Shown in pieces: positions 40,816 to 49,761 of a DNA stretch of 64,000 bases (the first letter of the stretch is position 1; each line of letters begins with the position of its first letter). The stretch is taken from NCBI RefSeq assembly GCF_022699665.1, contig NZ_JALDNB010000011.1, positions 1-64,000 of the forward strand, written 5' to 3'. Origin of the DNA: Chryseobacterium aahli (GTDB lineage: Bacteria; Bacteroidota; Bacteroidia; Flavobacteriales; Weeksellaceae). The translations under genes and the position numbers were made by a program. The notes under the pieces are model-generated. The model had not been told where the DNA came from. It worked only from the letters and a program-made list of their open reading frames with translations, and made no database searches.

Positions 40816-41466
40816 TTATATTTCGATAAATTTTTGTAAAAAACCTAAACGGTCTTTGAAAAGATCTGTTTTCTCATCAGAATAATATTTTTCAACGATT
40901 CTGTAATCATAACGGTCAAAAGTGGCATCAATTGAAGCTAAATTTTCGTTGCTGATTTTAATGGTGATGTGAATAAATTCGTCTGACATGAAACTGATAA
41001 ATCCGCCGTAGAACTTCGAGTTGTTGCTCTCAACGATGTTCGCAATTTCGGTCATAGAATATTTTCTTGCCGGAGTTTCTATGGTTAGAGTTGCACCGGT
41101 TTCCGAAAACAGAGGGTATTTTGAAAAGGTCTGAAAAACATCATCACAACAGATGTATCCCAGATATTTTTCATTTTTATTGATCACCGGGATCACGTTG
41201 GCATTGAATGTATAAAACAATCGGATGCTGTCCATGATATTATTATCTTCCAAAATAGCGAAGCGCTCAATCTGATGTTCGAGGTTTTTCAAAGTTCCCT
41301 CTTCTTCATAAAGAAAGTCTTTGGCGATGGCTCCGTAAAAATGGTGTGATTTTTTAATGAAAATATGCGTATATCCAAATGCTTCTAGGGTTTCCCTAGC
41401 TGATTCTATAGAGTCAGTCAGATGAAAACACGGAAAATCTTTTGAGATATAGTCCTTGATAAACAT
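40816..41466 (-). CDS. CBS domain protein
   Basis: A 216-residue protein with two CBS motifs (about 1-55 and 75-130: MDSIRLFYTFNANVIPVINKNEKYLGYICCDDVFQTF) and a C-terminal part (RKYSMTEIANIVESNNSKFYGGFIS ... HITIKISNENLASIDATFDRYDYRIVEKYY) that resembles an ACT-like sensor. CBS pairs bind adenosine nucleotides. It is directly upstream of nadK (1-bp gap). A palindromic AAACGTTT lies in its promoter region (41493-41500). Confidence 0.88.
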   Translation of the reverse strand: MFIKDYISKDFPCFHLTDSIESARETLEAFGYTHIFIKKSHHFYGAIAKDFLYEEEGTLKNLEHQIERFAILEDNNIMDSIRLFYTFNANVIPVINKNEKYLGYICCDDVFQTFSKYPLFSETGATLTIETPARKYSMTEIANIVESNNSKFYGGFISFMSDEFIHITIKISNENLASIDATFDRYDYRIVEKYYSDEKTDLFKDRLGFLQKFIEI

Positions 41467-41550
41467 TGTGCTAATTTATAAAATTTTAAACGAAACGTTT
41501 GTTATAAAAGTACGTTATTTTCAGAAAGATTTAAAAAAGCAAAAATAAAT

Positions 41551-41655
41551 TTTGTTGGTGTAAGATAAAAAATTATCTTTGTCGCCTTTCATTTTTACTT
41601 TTTATTAGATTTATTTCAAACTGCACTGTCTTTTTAGACAGCCGCAGTTTTTTTA
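41551..41655 (+). ncRNA. Predicted orphan small RNA (promoter, ~70-nt transcript, terminator)
   Basis: A full Bacteroidota promoter, TTTG at 41551-41554, exactly 19 bp, TATCTTTG at 41574-41581, should start transcription near 41586. A two-part hairpin follows 30 bp later: AAACTGC (41618-41624) with GCAGTTT (41644-41650), and inside it CTGTC (41626-41630) with GACAG (41637-41641), then a run of T to 41655. No start codon lies between, and the next gene on this strand is far away. A regulatory RNA of about 70 nt is the simplest reading. No family is recognised. Confidence 0.45.
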
Positions 41656-41708
41656 TTTTATGGCTTTTGCAATTTTTTAAAAGTAAATTTCTTCGCTGTA
41701 ATTCTTTA

Positions 41709-41799
41709 ATTTAAACGCAAAGCTCGCAAAGATTTTTTTAACTACTAACTGCTTTTAAGTTCGCAAAGGCGTTTCACTCAGCAAAGACCTCAAAGTTTT
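41709..41799 (-). repeat. Dispersed intergenic repeat, copy D (inverted)
   Basis: Read on the minus strand: AAAACTTTGAGG, then GAGTGAAACGCCTTTG, CAGTTAGTAGTTAAAAAAA, and CTTTGCGTTTAAA. It is the closest relative of copy B. It follows the small RNA and lies upstream of nothing on its own strand; the TrmH gene ends at 41826. Confidence 0.8.
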
Positions 41800-41825
41800 A
41801 ATTAAACATTACCAATAGTTGATAT

Positions 41826-42362
41826 TTATTTAATTCCTAAAGATTTTGCAAACTCCCACATTACGATTCCTCCGCATACACTTACATTTAAAGAATGCTT
41901 TGTTCCGAGTTGTGGAATTTCGATAAAAGAATCAATATTCTGTAATGCTTCATCACTGATTCCTTCTACCTCGTTGCCCAAAATCACTGCATATTTTTTT
42001 GAATTGTCAATTTTAAAATCGGTAATCATTTGACTATTCGTAGTTTGCTCGATTCCTACAACTTCAAAACCCTGACTTTTTAAATCATTAATCGTGACAT
42101 TAATATCTGCTTCATGCAACCAATCCACACTTTCTGTTGCTCCTAAAGCTGCTTTGTGAATTTCACGATGTGGCGGTTGCGGCGTGATTCCACATAAAAT
42201 AATTTTCTGAACCAAAAATGCATCTGCCGTTCTGAAAGTGGCACCCACATTGTGCATACTTCTGATATTATCTAAAACAACCACAAGCGGGATTTTCTCA
42301 ACCTTTTTAAAAGTTTCTACATCAATTCTGTTGAGTTCTTCCAGTTTTAATTTATTTACCAA
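41826..42362 (-). CDS. TrmH/SpoU family RNA methyltransferase
   Basis: A 178-residue SPOUT methyltransferase that would 2'-O-methylate tRNA or rRNA with S-adenosylmethionine. The knot motifs are visible: VVLDNIRSMHNVGATFRTADAF, AVILGNEVEGISDEAL, and IEIPQLGTKHSLNVSVCGGIVMWEFAK. It lacks an extra N-terminal RNA-binding domain. The precise target is not readable. Single gene. Confidence 0.93.
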   Translation of the reverse strand: MVNKLKLEELNRIDVETFKKVEKIPLVVVLDNIRSMHNVGATFRTADAFLVQKIILCGITPQPPHREIHKAALGATESVDWLHEADINVTINDLKSQGFEVVGIEQTTNSQMITDFKIDNSKKYAVILGNEVEGISDEALQNIDSFIEIPQLGTKHSLNVSVCGGIVMWEFAKSLGIK

Positions 42363-42496
42363 AATAATTTGTTTATTTCTTATTACAATTTACGAATTCT
42401 TCTGTACGAATGGATTCTTAACTTTATTATTTTCTCACCTTAATTTTCTTAATGTTGAAAAATTCAAGTAGGCTCTTTAAAATTTAATTTTATATT

Positions 42497-43378
42497 TTAA
42501 TTTTTCCCACCCATAATCTGATGCACATTCCTCTCGATATTCTGAGCGATAGTTTCCATCGGAATGTCATTTTCATCATTGTTGAAAGGATCTTCAATTT
42601 CCTCAGCAATCAATTCCAGACTCATCAAAACGTAATATACAAAAACCGTCAGCGGAATCATAAATAATCCTAGGTTAATCACATAAGCAATGGGCAAGGC
42701 TACAACATAGAGAATAATGAATTTTTTGATAAAAGAAGAGTATGAATACGGAATTGGGGTGTTTTTAATTCTTTCACAACCGCCGCAAACATCTAGAAAA
42801 CCTGTAAGCTGTGTGTCCAAATAAAGCATTTCAACATCAGAAATTTTCCCTTCTTTTTTTAATTGATATAATTTATGGGTCAAAAGAATCACCAACTCCG
42901 TTGGTCCATGATTTTTGAGTGATTTTTCAATTTCAGAATAATCTTCATCTAGAGCTAATCTCGTAGATTCCTGAGAAAGATGTTTCGCTAAAAAATGCGG
43001 GAAATATTTAAGGTATCTCGAAATCTGATCGGCAGATTTTCTGTCGTCAGCCAAAATAATATTAATCTTTACAGCAAAATTTCTCGTATCATTCACCAGT
43101 TTTCCCCAAAGTTTTCTGCCTTCCCACCATCTGTCGTAGGCTGTATTGGTTCTGAAAACCAAAAGTAAAGACAAAACAAATCCCAATAAAGAGTGAATCA
43201 ATCCTACATTGCTGACTTTAGATTTTGCCGTCAAATGAAGATATTCAACTTCCAGATACTGAATTCCGTAAGAGTAAACTGCCATCAAAACCATTGTTGG
43301 AAACAAGATTTTCATGGTGTCACTTTTATGTAAGCTGACCAGTATTTTCAGGAAATTTTTGGTGTTATAAACTCTCAT
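42497..43378 (-). CDS. Bestrophin family ion channel
   Basis: A 293-residue membrane protein of the bestrophin (UPF0187) family, bacterial anion or cation channels. It has LVFRTNTAYDRWWEGRKLWGKLVNDTRNFA, the family's strongest signature, four main hydrophobic segments and an acidic C-terminal region (EIEDPFNNDENDIPMETI). A -7 box (rc TATCTTTG, 43396-43403) lies 18 bp upstream of the ATG, divergent from the cupin gene. Confidence 0.93.
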   Translation of the reverse strand: MRVYNTKNFLKILVSLHKSDTMKILFPTMVLMAVYSYGIQYLEVEYLHLTAKSKVSNVGLIHSLLGFVLSLLLVFRTNTAYDRWWEGRKLWGKLVNDTRNFAVKINIILADDRKSADQISRYLKYFPHFLAKHLSQESTRLALDEDYSEIEKSLKNHGPTELVILLTHKLYQLKKEGKISDVEMLYLDTQLTGFLDVCGGCERIKNTPIPYSYSSFIKKFIILYVVALPIAYVINLGLFMIPLTVFVYYVLMSLELIAEEIEDPFNNDENDIPMETIAQNIERNVHQIMGGKN

Positions 43379-43395
43379 GGTTTGCGTGTCTTGTG

Positions 43396-43403
43396 CAAAG
43401 ATA
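43396..43403 (-). promoter_or_regulatory. -7 box of the bestrophin gene
   Basis: CAAAGATA on the plus strand reads TATCTTTG on the minus strand, 18 bp before the ATG. Confidence 0.6.
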
Positions 43404-43459
43404 AATTTTTATAAACTTCAAAAAAACACTATTTTTATTTCGCATTAAATTACAAACTC

Positions 43460-44317
43460 ATGATTCTCGAAAAGGTAGATGTTGTCAATGATATCAGTAA
43501 GGAAGATTTTCAGGAAAATTATTTCAAGAAGAAAAAACCTCTTCTGATTAAAAACTACGCAAGCCGATGGGAAGCCTTCGATAAATGGAATTTTGATTTC
43601 ATTAAAGAAAAAGCAGGCGAACAGGAAGTTCCGTTGTATGACAACAAACCTGCGGATTCAAAGAAGAGTTCAGATGCTCCAGTGGCCAAGATGAAAATGA
43701 AGGATTATATCGACACGATAAAATCTAAACCTTCGGATCTCCGTATTTTCTTTTATATTATCACCGACCGACTTCCGGAATTGCTCAAAAATTTCACATA
43801 TCCCGATTTGGGAATCAAATTTTTCAAACGTCTTCCGACTTTATTTTTCGGAGGAAGTGAAGCTCATGTTTTGATGCATTATGATGTCGACCTAGGTGAT
43901 TTTATGCATTTTCATTTTGAAGGAAAGAAAAGAATTTTGCTGTTTGACCAGAAACAGTCGAAGTTTTTATATAAAGTTCCGCTTTCAGTTCACACGGTTT
44001 ACGAGATCGATTACGAAAACCCTGATTACGAGAAATTTCCTGCTTTAAAATACGCCAAAGGCGTTGAAATTTTCATGGAACACGGCGATGCACTTTTTAT
44101 TCCTGGCGCATTCTGGCATTTCAACAGATATCTGGAGCCTGGGTTTTCAATGTCACTAAGAGCGCTGCCGAATAAGCCGAAAGTTTTTGCGAATATGCTG
44201 TATCACGTTTTTATTATGCGATATACGGATAAGATTTTACGCAAATTATTTAAAGCCGAATGGGTTGAATATAAGCAAAAATGGGCGTATGAAAAGGCGA
44301 CGGAAGCATTTGAGTAA
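43460..44317 (+). CDS. Cupin-like JmjC-type dioxygenase
   Basis: A 285-residue protein with the Fe(II)/2-oxoglutarate oxygenase pattern of bacterial JmjC-like cupins: LMHYDVDLGDFMHFHFEGKKRILLFDQ (HxD), and a distal His in MEHGDALFIPGAFWHFNR. The substrate is unknown; related proteins hydroxylate ribosomal proteins or small molecules. It is divergent from bestrophin with 81 bp between. A hypothetical protein follows 44 bp later. Confidence 0.9.
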   Translation: MILEKVDVVNDISKEDFQENYFKKKKPLLIKNYASRWEAFDKWNFDFIKEKAGEQEVPLYDNKPADSKKSSDAPVAKMKMKDYIDTIKSKPSDLRIFFYIITDRLPELLKNFTYPDLGIKFFKRLPTLFFGGSEAHVLMHYDVDLGDFMHFHFEGKKRILLFDQKQSKFLYKVPLSVHTVYEIDYENPDYEKFPALKYAKGVEIFMEHGDALFIPGAFWHFNRYLEPGFSMSLRALPNKPKVFANMLYHVFIMRYTDKILRKLFKAEWVEYKQKWAYEKATEAFE

Positions 44318-44361
44318 AAATAAAATTTAAGTTCCAAGAATTGTTTAACTAAAATTAAAAA

Positions 44362-44826
44362 ATGAAAGAGCTTGATTATAATGGATATTATGCAGATTGC
44401 TATGTTTTATGTGAAAATAGAGATGAAAAATTTATTAACGAGTTTCTCAATTATTTCATCCCAGAAAGAGAAGAGAGTAGTATTGAATACGAATATCCAC
44501 AATATGATACTAATTCTGAACTATACTTTAAGAACGTAGAAAAATTAATAACATTCTTAATAATAAATAATAAATCTGAATATTCAATTTATTGGAGAAA
44601 CAAAAAGAAAGATAAACTCAGAGGAGCAATGTTATTTTTCACTGATGATGGGAAGTTAATTATTGGTTTATATTGCGATACCTTAAAGAATGATTCAAAA
44701 ATTGAAGACGATTATTTAGTTCAACTAAAAGAATTCAGTAAGAGCAAGTTCGGGTATATTACGTATGAACAAGTTCCTGAGATGAACACGGGTAGATTCA
44801 TGAAAATGGTAAAAAAAGATAATTGA
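44362..44826 (+). CDS. Hypothetical protein, immunity-like composition
   Basis: A 154-residue cytoplasmic protein that I do not recognise. It is acidic and rich in Tyr, Asn and Lys (YEYPQYDTNSELYFKNV, YSIYWRNKKKDK), with alternating strands and helices. The style and size recall immunity proteins of polymorphic-toxin systems, but no toxin gene is adjacent, so this is only a suspicion. It is more AT-rich than its neighbours. mutS follows after 133 bp. Confidence 0.7.
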   Translation: MKELDYNGYYADCYVLCENRDEKFINEFLNYFIPEREESSIEYEYPQYDTNSELYFKNVEKLITFLIINNKSEYSIYWRNKKKDKLRGAMLFFTDDGKLIIGLYCDTLKNDSKIEDDYLVQLKEFSKSKFGYITYEQVPEMNTGRFMKMVKKDN

Positions 44827-44959
44827 AAATATTTTAGAATTTTTCTATAGATTTTATTAGTCCATCTTGGAGTAGAAGACCTTTAGAAAAATAAAATCAA
44901 AGCTTTACTCCTTCTTATTTATTTCATACTTTTACCAACCTAAATTTAAGTAAATCTCA

Positions 44960-47548
44960 ATGGCAAAGGCGACGAAGAAAGAGACCCCGTTAATGACGCA
45001 GTACAATACCATCAAGGCGAAATATCCTGATGCACTTTTACTTTTCAGAGTGGGAGATTTCTACGAAACCTTTGGGCAGGATGCTGTGAGAACTTCTCAA
45101 ATTTTGGGGATTGTTTTGACCAAGAGAGCTAACGGAGATGGTCATATCGAACTGGCTGGTTTTCCGCATCATTCGGTAGATTCTTATTTGCCTAAATTGG
45201 TAAGAGCCGGAATTCGTGTGGCAATTTGTGACCAATTAGAAGACCCCAAAACCGTCAAAGGAATTGTAAAACGTGGTGTGACAGAACTGGTTACACCTGG
45301 AGTGACGTTTAACGATCAGGTTTTGACATCAAAAAAGAACAATTTCCTGCTTTCGCTTCACAAAGAAAAAGAAAAGTATGGGATCGCTTTGGTCGATGTT
45401 TCAACTGGAGAATTTTTGGTAAGCGAGGGGAATTTAGATAAAATTTTACACATCATCAATACGTTTGATCCGAGTGAAATTATTTATCAGCGAAGTGTAC
45501 AAATTCCCGATCAGCTGAAAAACAGAAATGTTTTTAAACTGGAAGATTGGGCGTATCAATATAATTTTGCCTACGAAAAACTAACGAATCAATTCAGAAC
45601 CAATTCATTAAAAGGTTTTGGAGTTGAAGGTTTACCTTTGGCAATTACCGCAGCAGGAGCTATTTTCGCCTATCTTGTTGAAGATACGCATCACAAATTG
45701 CTGGCACACATCACCAAAATTCAGATTATTCCGCAGGAAGATTATCTGATGATGGATCATTTTACGCTGAGAAATCTCGAAATCGTTTATCCAAGTCATC
45801 CGAAAGGAAAATCTTTGCTCGATATTATTGATAAAACGTCTACACCAATGGGTGGAAGATTATTGAGAAGAAGAATTATCCTTCCGTTAAAATCTGTAGA
45901 AGAAATCGGAAGAAGATTGTCATTGATTGACTTTTTAAACGAAAATGATCAGCTGAAATATGAAATTTCAGAATTACTGAGAGCGATCTCAGATTTAGAC
46001 CGATTAATGGGGAAACTCGCGGCAGAAAAAATTTCACCTAAAGAATTAGGTTATCTGCGTCAAAGTTTAATTAATATTCAGAAGATAAAAGGATTACTTC
46101 ATCCTCATGCCGATGTCTTAGCTTGGTTAGAGCCATTAAACTCTTTAGATGATTTGATTGAATTACTTGAAAATCATCTGAATGAAGAACTCCCTGTCAA
46201 TTTGGCGAAAGGAAATGTCATCAAACAAAATATTTCCGAAGAACTCGATCATTTACGAGGTTTACAAAACAAAGGCCGTGGTTTCCTTGACGAAATGTGC
46301 CAGCGTGAAGTGGAACGCACCGGAATCACAAGCCTGAAAATTGATTTTAATAATGTTTTCGGATATTTTATTGAAGTTAGAAATACGCATAAAGATAAAG
46401 TTCCGAGTGATTGGATAAGAAAGCAAACATTGGTCAATGCAGAAAGATACATCACTGAGGAATTAAAAGAATACGAAAGCCAAATTCTGGGCGCTGAAGA
46501 AAAAATCAGTGTTTTGGAAAATCAATTGTACCGAAAAGTCTGTTCAGATACCATGATTTATATGGATAGAATTCAGGAAAATTCAAATATTATTGCGCAG
46601 CTTGATGTTGCAGTGGGTCTTTCTGAGCTGGCGGTTTCTGAAAGTTATACAAAACCTGTCTTAAATGATGGTTTTAAAATCGATTTAAAAGAAGCGAGAC
46701 ATCCGATCATTGAAAATGCACTTCCTTTAGGCGAAAAATATATTCCAAATGATATCTTTTTAGATAAAGATTCTCAACAAATTATTATGGTTACCGGACC
46801 CAACATGGCAGGTAAATCTGCAATTCTTCGTCAGACTGCAATTGTTTGTCTGATGGCTCAAATCGGAAGTTTTGTTCCTGCAAAACACGCGGAAATTGGA
46901 GTTTTAGATAAAATTTTCACAAGAGTTGGGGCGAGCGACAATATTTCTGCCGGAGAATCTACTTTTATGGTGGAAATGAATGAAGCGGCTTATATTTTAA
47001 ATAATATTTCAGATCGCAGTTTGATTTTATTAGACGAAATTGGTCGTGGAACTTCAACGTATGACGGGGTTTCGATTGCGTGGGCGATTGCAGAGTATCT
47101 GCATCAGCATCCGACGCAGGCAAAGACTCTATTTGCAACGCATTATCACGAGTTGAATGAAATGACTTTCAACTTTGAGCGTGTGAAAAACTTCCACGTT
47201 TCTATTCAGGAAAACAAAGGAAATATCATTTTCTTAAGAAAATTAATTCCGGGTGGAAGTGAACATAGTTTCGGTATTCACGTTGCGAAATTAGCCGGAA
47301 TGCCATCGAAAGTTGTGAACAGAGCGAATGATATTCTGAAAACTTTGGAAGCAAGCCGTTCACAGAGTGGAAGTTCAGATACAATTAAAAGAGTGACCGA
47401 AGAAAACATGCAGCTTTCTTTCTTTCAGCTAGACGATCCGGTTTTGGAAAATATCAGAGAAGAACTGACGAAAATTGACATTAATACGTTGACGCCGATT
47501 GAAGCTTTGATGAAGTTGAATTCAATTAAAAAAATGATTGGAAAGTAG
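44960..47548 (+). CDS. mutS: DNA mismatch repair protein MutS
   Basis: Recognises mismatches and small loops in DNA. The mismatch-binding FYETF (FxE) is at residues ~34-38, the connector, lever and clamp domains follow, and the ATPase has VTGPNMAGKSAILRQ (Walker A), STFMVEMNEAAYIL, LILLDEIGRGTSTYDG (Walker B) and TLFATHYHEL. The length of 862 residues is typical. The gene is followed 3 bp later by a membrane protein gene. Confidence 0.98.
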   Translation: MAKATKKETPLMTQYNTIKAKYPDALLLFRVGDFYETFGQDAVRTSQILGIVLTKRANGDGHIELAGFPHHSVDSYLPKLVRAGIRVAICDQLEDPKTVKGIVKRGVTELVTPGVTFNDQVLTSKKNNFLLSLHKEKEKYGIALVDVSTGEFLVSEGNLDKILHIINTFDPSEIIYQRSVQIPDQLKNRNVFKLEDWAYQYNFAYEKLTNQFRTNSLKGFGVEGLPLAITAAGAIFAYLVEDTHHKLLAHITKIQIIPQEDYLMMDHFTLRNLEIVYPSHPKGKSLLDIIDKTSTPMGGRLLRRRIILPLKSVEEIGRRLSLIDFLNENDQLKYEISELLRAISDLDRLMGKLAAEKISPKELGYLRQSLINIQKIKGLLHPHADVLAWLEPLNSLDDLIELLENHLNEELPVNLAKGNVIKQNISEELDHLRGLQNKGRGFLDEMCQREVERTGITSLKIDFNNVFGYFIEVRNTHKDKVPSDWIRKQTLVNAERYITEELKEYESQILGAEEKISVLENQLYRKVCSDTMIYMDRIQENSNIIAQLDVAVGLSELAVSESYTKPVLNDGFKIDLKEARHPIIENALPLGEKYIPNDIFLDKDSQQIIMVTGPNMAGKSAILRQTAIVCLMAQIGSFVPAKHAEIGVLDKIFTRVGASDNISAGESTFMVEMNEAAYILNNISDRSLILLDEIGRGTSTYDGVSIAWAIAEYLHQHPTQAKTLFATHYHELNEMTFNFERVKNFHVSIQENKGNIIFLRKLIPGGSEHSFGIHVAKLAGMPSKVVNRANDILKTLEASRSQSGSSDTIKRVTEENMQLSFFQLDDPVLENIREELTKIDINTLTPIEALMKLNSIKKMIGK

Positions 47549-47551
47549 GAA

Positions 47552-48139
47552 ATGAAAGGTATTATTCACAGAAAACCGACGTTTTGGAAGTATGAAACTA
47601 CTGCATCCTACGTCGTTCTTTGTTGTCAATATCTCTACATTTTGGTCTTTGGGAAAAACATTGATAAAGAAATTATCAAGCAATATGTAGATCTTTGGTT
47701 CTACGATCTGATGATTTTTTTTCCTGTTATCTTTCTTTTATTTTTCCCTCAAAAATTCCGTGTCGTTTTCCTTTCTTTGATTTTTTGTAGCGGACTGTTT
47801 TATTTTTATAATGGATTGGGATTCAACTCCATCGTTTTTAATACCTTTCTTTCTATTTTTTTAGCCAACAAATATCTCTTATTTAATTTTTCCGACGAGC
47901 AGAGAGGAAAGTTACTTAAGTTTCGTTTTCTTAAGATTTTACTTCTCTTCCCGATTATTCTGATTACTGTTTTAGCTGAGAATTTGTTAGAATACTTAGG
48001 CATTACAAATCCAGAAGTAAGAGGCGATGGAAAAGTCATGACCAATTTTGGAAGGTTTTTACTTTTCGGTTCTTATTATGGTGGGCTGGCGTATTTCGCC
48101 TACCGGGAAGAGAGAAAAGCAGTAACCAATCATCTGTAG
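47552..48139 (+). CDS. Membrane hypothetical protein
   Basis: A 195-residue integral membrane protein with about five hydrophobic helices (ASYVVLCCQYLYILVFG, LMIFFPVIFLLFFPQ, VVFLSLIFCSGLFYF, FLKILLLFPIILITVL, GSYYGGLAYFAYRE). No family is recognised. It starts 3 bp after mutS and may be translated from the same message. Confidence 0.75.
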   Translation: MKGIIHRKPTFWKYETTASYVVLCCQYLYILVFGKNIDKEIIKQYVDLWFYDLMIFFPVIFLLFFPQKFRVVFLSLIFCSGLFYFYNGLGFNSIVFNTFLSIFLANKYLLFNFSDEQRGKLLKFRFLKILLLFPIILITVLAENLLEYLGITNPEVRGDGKVMTNFGRFLLFGSYYGGLAYFAYREERKAVTNHL

Positions 48140-48191
48140 TAATATTATATCAAGTTAAGCGTGATGGTTTAACCAATGTAATAATAATCAA

Positions 48192-48644
48192 TTAAAACTT
48201 TCTCGAAGATAAAGGAAATGTATAAAGATAACGTACTGGTTTGTCTCCAATCATTGCTGGTTTCCAGCGAGTAAAAATTCTTTTAACGCCTAATTCTGCT
48301 GCTTCTACATGTTTTTTGTCGCTTCCGATAGCTGCAATATTTCTTACATAGCCGTCTTTCTCAACAACAAAATAAATGCGGGTATCTAGCTTTTGATTTT
48401 GCTTTAGATTGACAGTGGGCATTCCTTCAAAATATTTTTGTTTAAAAACTTCAAAACCACCAGGGAATTCGGGAGCTTTGTCTGCGGAGGTTACAACATC
48501 TTTTAAATTAATCTTTTTCTTTACCAATTCATTATAGTTGGGTATCTCTGAGATATTGTTTTCAATCGTGTTTTTATTTACAGTTTCCTGAGCATAAATA
48601 GATGTGCCCAAAGACAAACCAAGCAAAAAAATCGCTTTTTTCAT
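48192..48644 (-). CDS. Secreted TonB-C-terminal-like protein, paralogue 1
   Basis: A 150-residue protein with a signal peptide (MKKAIFLLGLSLGTSIYAQ) and one domain resembling the TonB C-terminus: APEFPGGFEVFKQKYF, IYFVVEKDGYVRNIAAIGSD, and FTRWKPAMIGDKPVRYLYTFPL. It has no membrane anchor and no proline-rich linker, so it is not a normal energy transducer. Two further paralogues are at 48725 and 52495. Function unknown. Confidence 0.82.
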   Translation of the reverse strand: MKKAIFLLGLSLGTSIYAQETVNKNTIENNISEIPNYNELVKKKINLKDVVTSADKAPEFPGGFEVFKQKYFEGMPTVNLKQNQKLDTRIYFVVEKDGYVRNIAAIGSDKKHVEAAELGVKRIFTRWKPAMIGDKPVRYLYTFPLSSRKF

Positions 48645-48724
48645 TCCATTTGATTTTATAATACTGATTCTGAGCGATATTCTCAGATGTATAGTTAATT
48701 GAGGGGTATCAAACTTAATACCAA

Positions 48725-49144
48725 TTATTTAAACTTCATAGTAAGTGGGAGTCTGAAGCGGTATCTCACTTTATTTCCGTTTATTTCTGCCGGAATCCAT
48801 TTTTCTTTTATTTTAGAAATTGCTCGGATAGCTTCATTATTAAAACTTTCGTTATTTCCAATTGCTTTTATTTCCGTGAGCGTACCATCTTTTTGAATCA
48901 CAAAAGTGAGCTCGCATTTTTCCTCTCCATTGCTTATAACTTTTCTTTCTTTAAATTTTTTGGCAAAAAGTTCCCTGAATGTAAGTAAGCCTTTGGGAAA
49001 CTCAGCAGGTTTTTCAACAACATTAAAGATTTCGGTTTTGTATTTTTTTAAATTTACTTCTTCTAATTCGGTAGTTCCTGCAACTTCTTGTGCGTTTGCG
49101 AAATAGCTAAATAATACTGTTGAAAATAAAATAAGTTTTCTCAT
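48725..49144 (-). CDS. Secreted TonB-C-terminal-like protein, paralogue 2
   Basis: A 139-residue protein with signal peptide (MRKLILFSTVLFSYFANAQ) and the same domain as paralogue 1: PAEFPKGLLTFRELFAKKF, LTFVIQKDGTLTEIKAIGNN, and KEKWIPAEINGNKVRYRFRLPL. It lies upstream of paralogue 1 (80 bp apart, same strand), an apparent tandem duplication that has diverged strongly. It is divergent from the thioredoxin-like gene at 49245. Confidence 0.82.
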   Translation of the reverse strand: MRKLILFSTVLFSYFANAQEVAGTTELEEVNLKKYKTEIFNVVEKPAEFPKGLLTFRELFAKKFKERKVISNGEEKCELTFVIQKDGTLTEIKAIGNNESFNNEAIRAISKIKEKWIPAEINGNKVRYRFRLPLTMKFK

Positions 49145-49244
49145 CGTTTAATTTATGCAAAAATAAGATTCTCAATTTAAATCAATTAACAAAGTTTAAC
49201 AACGGTATCGTATTGATATAGAGATTCATTCGCTAATTTTGAGC

Positions 49245-49745
49245 ATGAAGAAATTTTTGAGTTTAATTGCATTGATTTTTAGTATGTCTTTTTATTTTTC
49301 ACAGGAACAAATTATTATAAATGATATTCCTATGATTAAATATGAACAGTTAGAAAATAAGATTAAGGAAGAAAAAGATGTAGTATTGGTTATAAATTTC
49401 TGGTCCACAACTTGCGCTCCGTGTGTGAAAGAACTTCCAGATTTTATGGAGGTCAACGAAAAATTTAATAGCAATCCAAAATATAAAATGCTGTTGGTTT
49501 CTTTAGACAGAGCCAAAGATAAAGAACGTGTGATTGAATTTATCAAAAAGAAAAACCTCACTGCGGAAGTGGTTTTATTAGATGATATTAAAAGAATGAA
49601 TACCTGGATTCCTCGTTTCGAGAAAAACTGGGACGGAAATATTCCGGTGACGATTTTTTATAAAAATGGAGAAAAAGTACATTTCAATGACGGCGAAATG
49701 AGCAAAGAAGAGTTGGAGAATACCATTGTGAAAAATTTAAATTAA
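49245..49745 (+). CDS. Secreted thioredoxin-like (TlpA family) protein
   Basis: A 166-residue periplasmic thiol-disulfide protein with signal peptide (MKKFLSLIALIFSMSFYFSQ) and the thioredoxin active site in VLVINFWSTTCAPCVKELPDFM (CAPC). ATG 49245 is the start of the signal peptide. A -7-like box (TAATTTTG, 49234-49241) ends only 3 bp before the ATG, so either the gene is leaderless or the true promoter lies elsewhere. A second redoxin gene follows 16 bp downstream. Confidence 0.9.
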   Translation: MKKFLSLIALIFSMSFYFSQEQIIINDIPMIKYEQLENKIKEEKDVVLVINFWSTTCAPCVKELPDFMEVNEKFNSNPKYKMLLVSLDRAKDKERVIEFIKKKNLTAEVVLLDDIKRMNTWIPRFEKNWDGNIPVTIFYKNGEKVHFNDGEMSKEELENTIVKNLN

Positions 49746-49761
49746 ACAAAATCGAAATACT

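Noticed and set aside
41491..41500. AAACGTTT palindrome upstream of the CBS gene as an operator
   Set aside because: It is short, lies in AT-rich DNA and no -7 box or repressor gene supports it.
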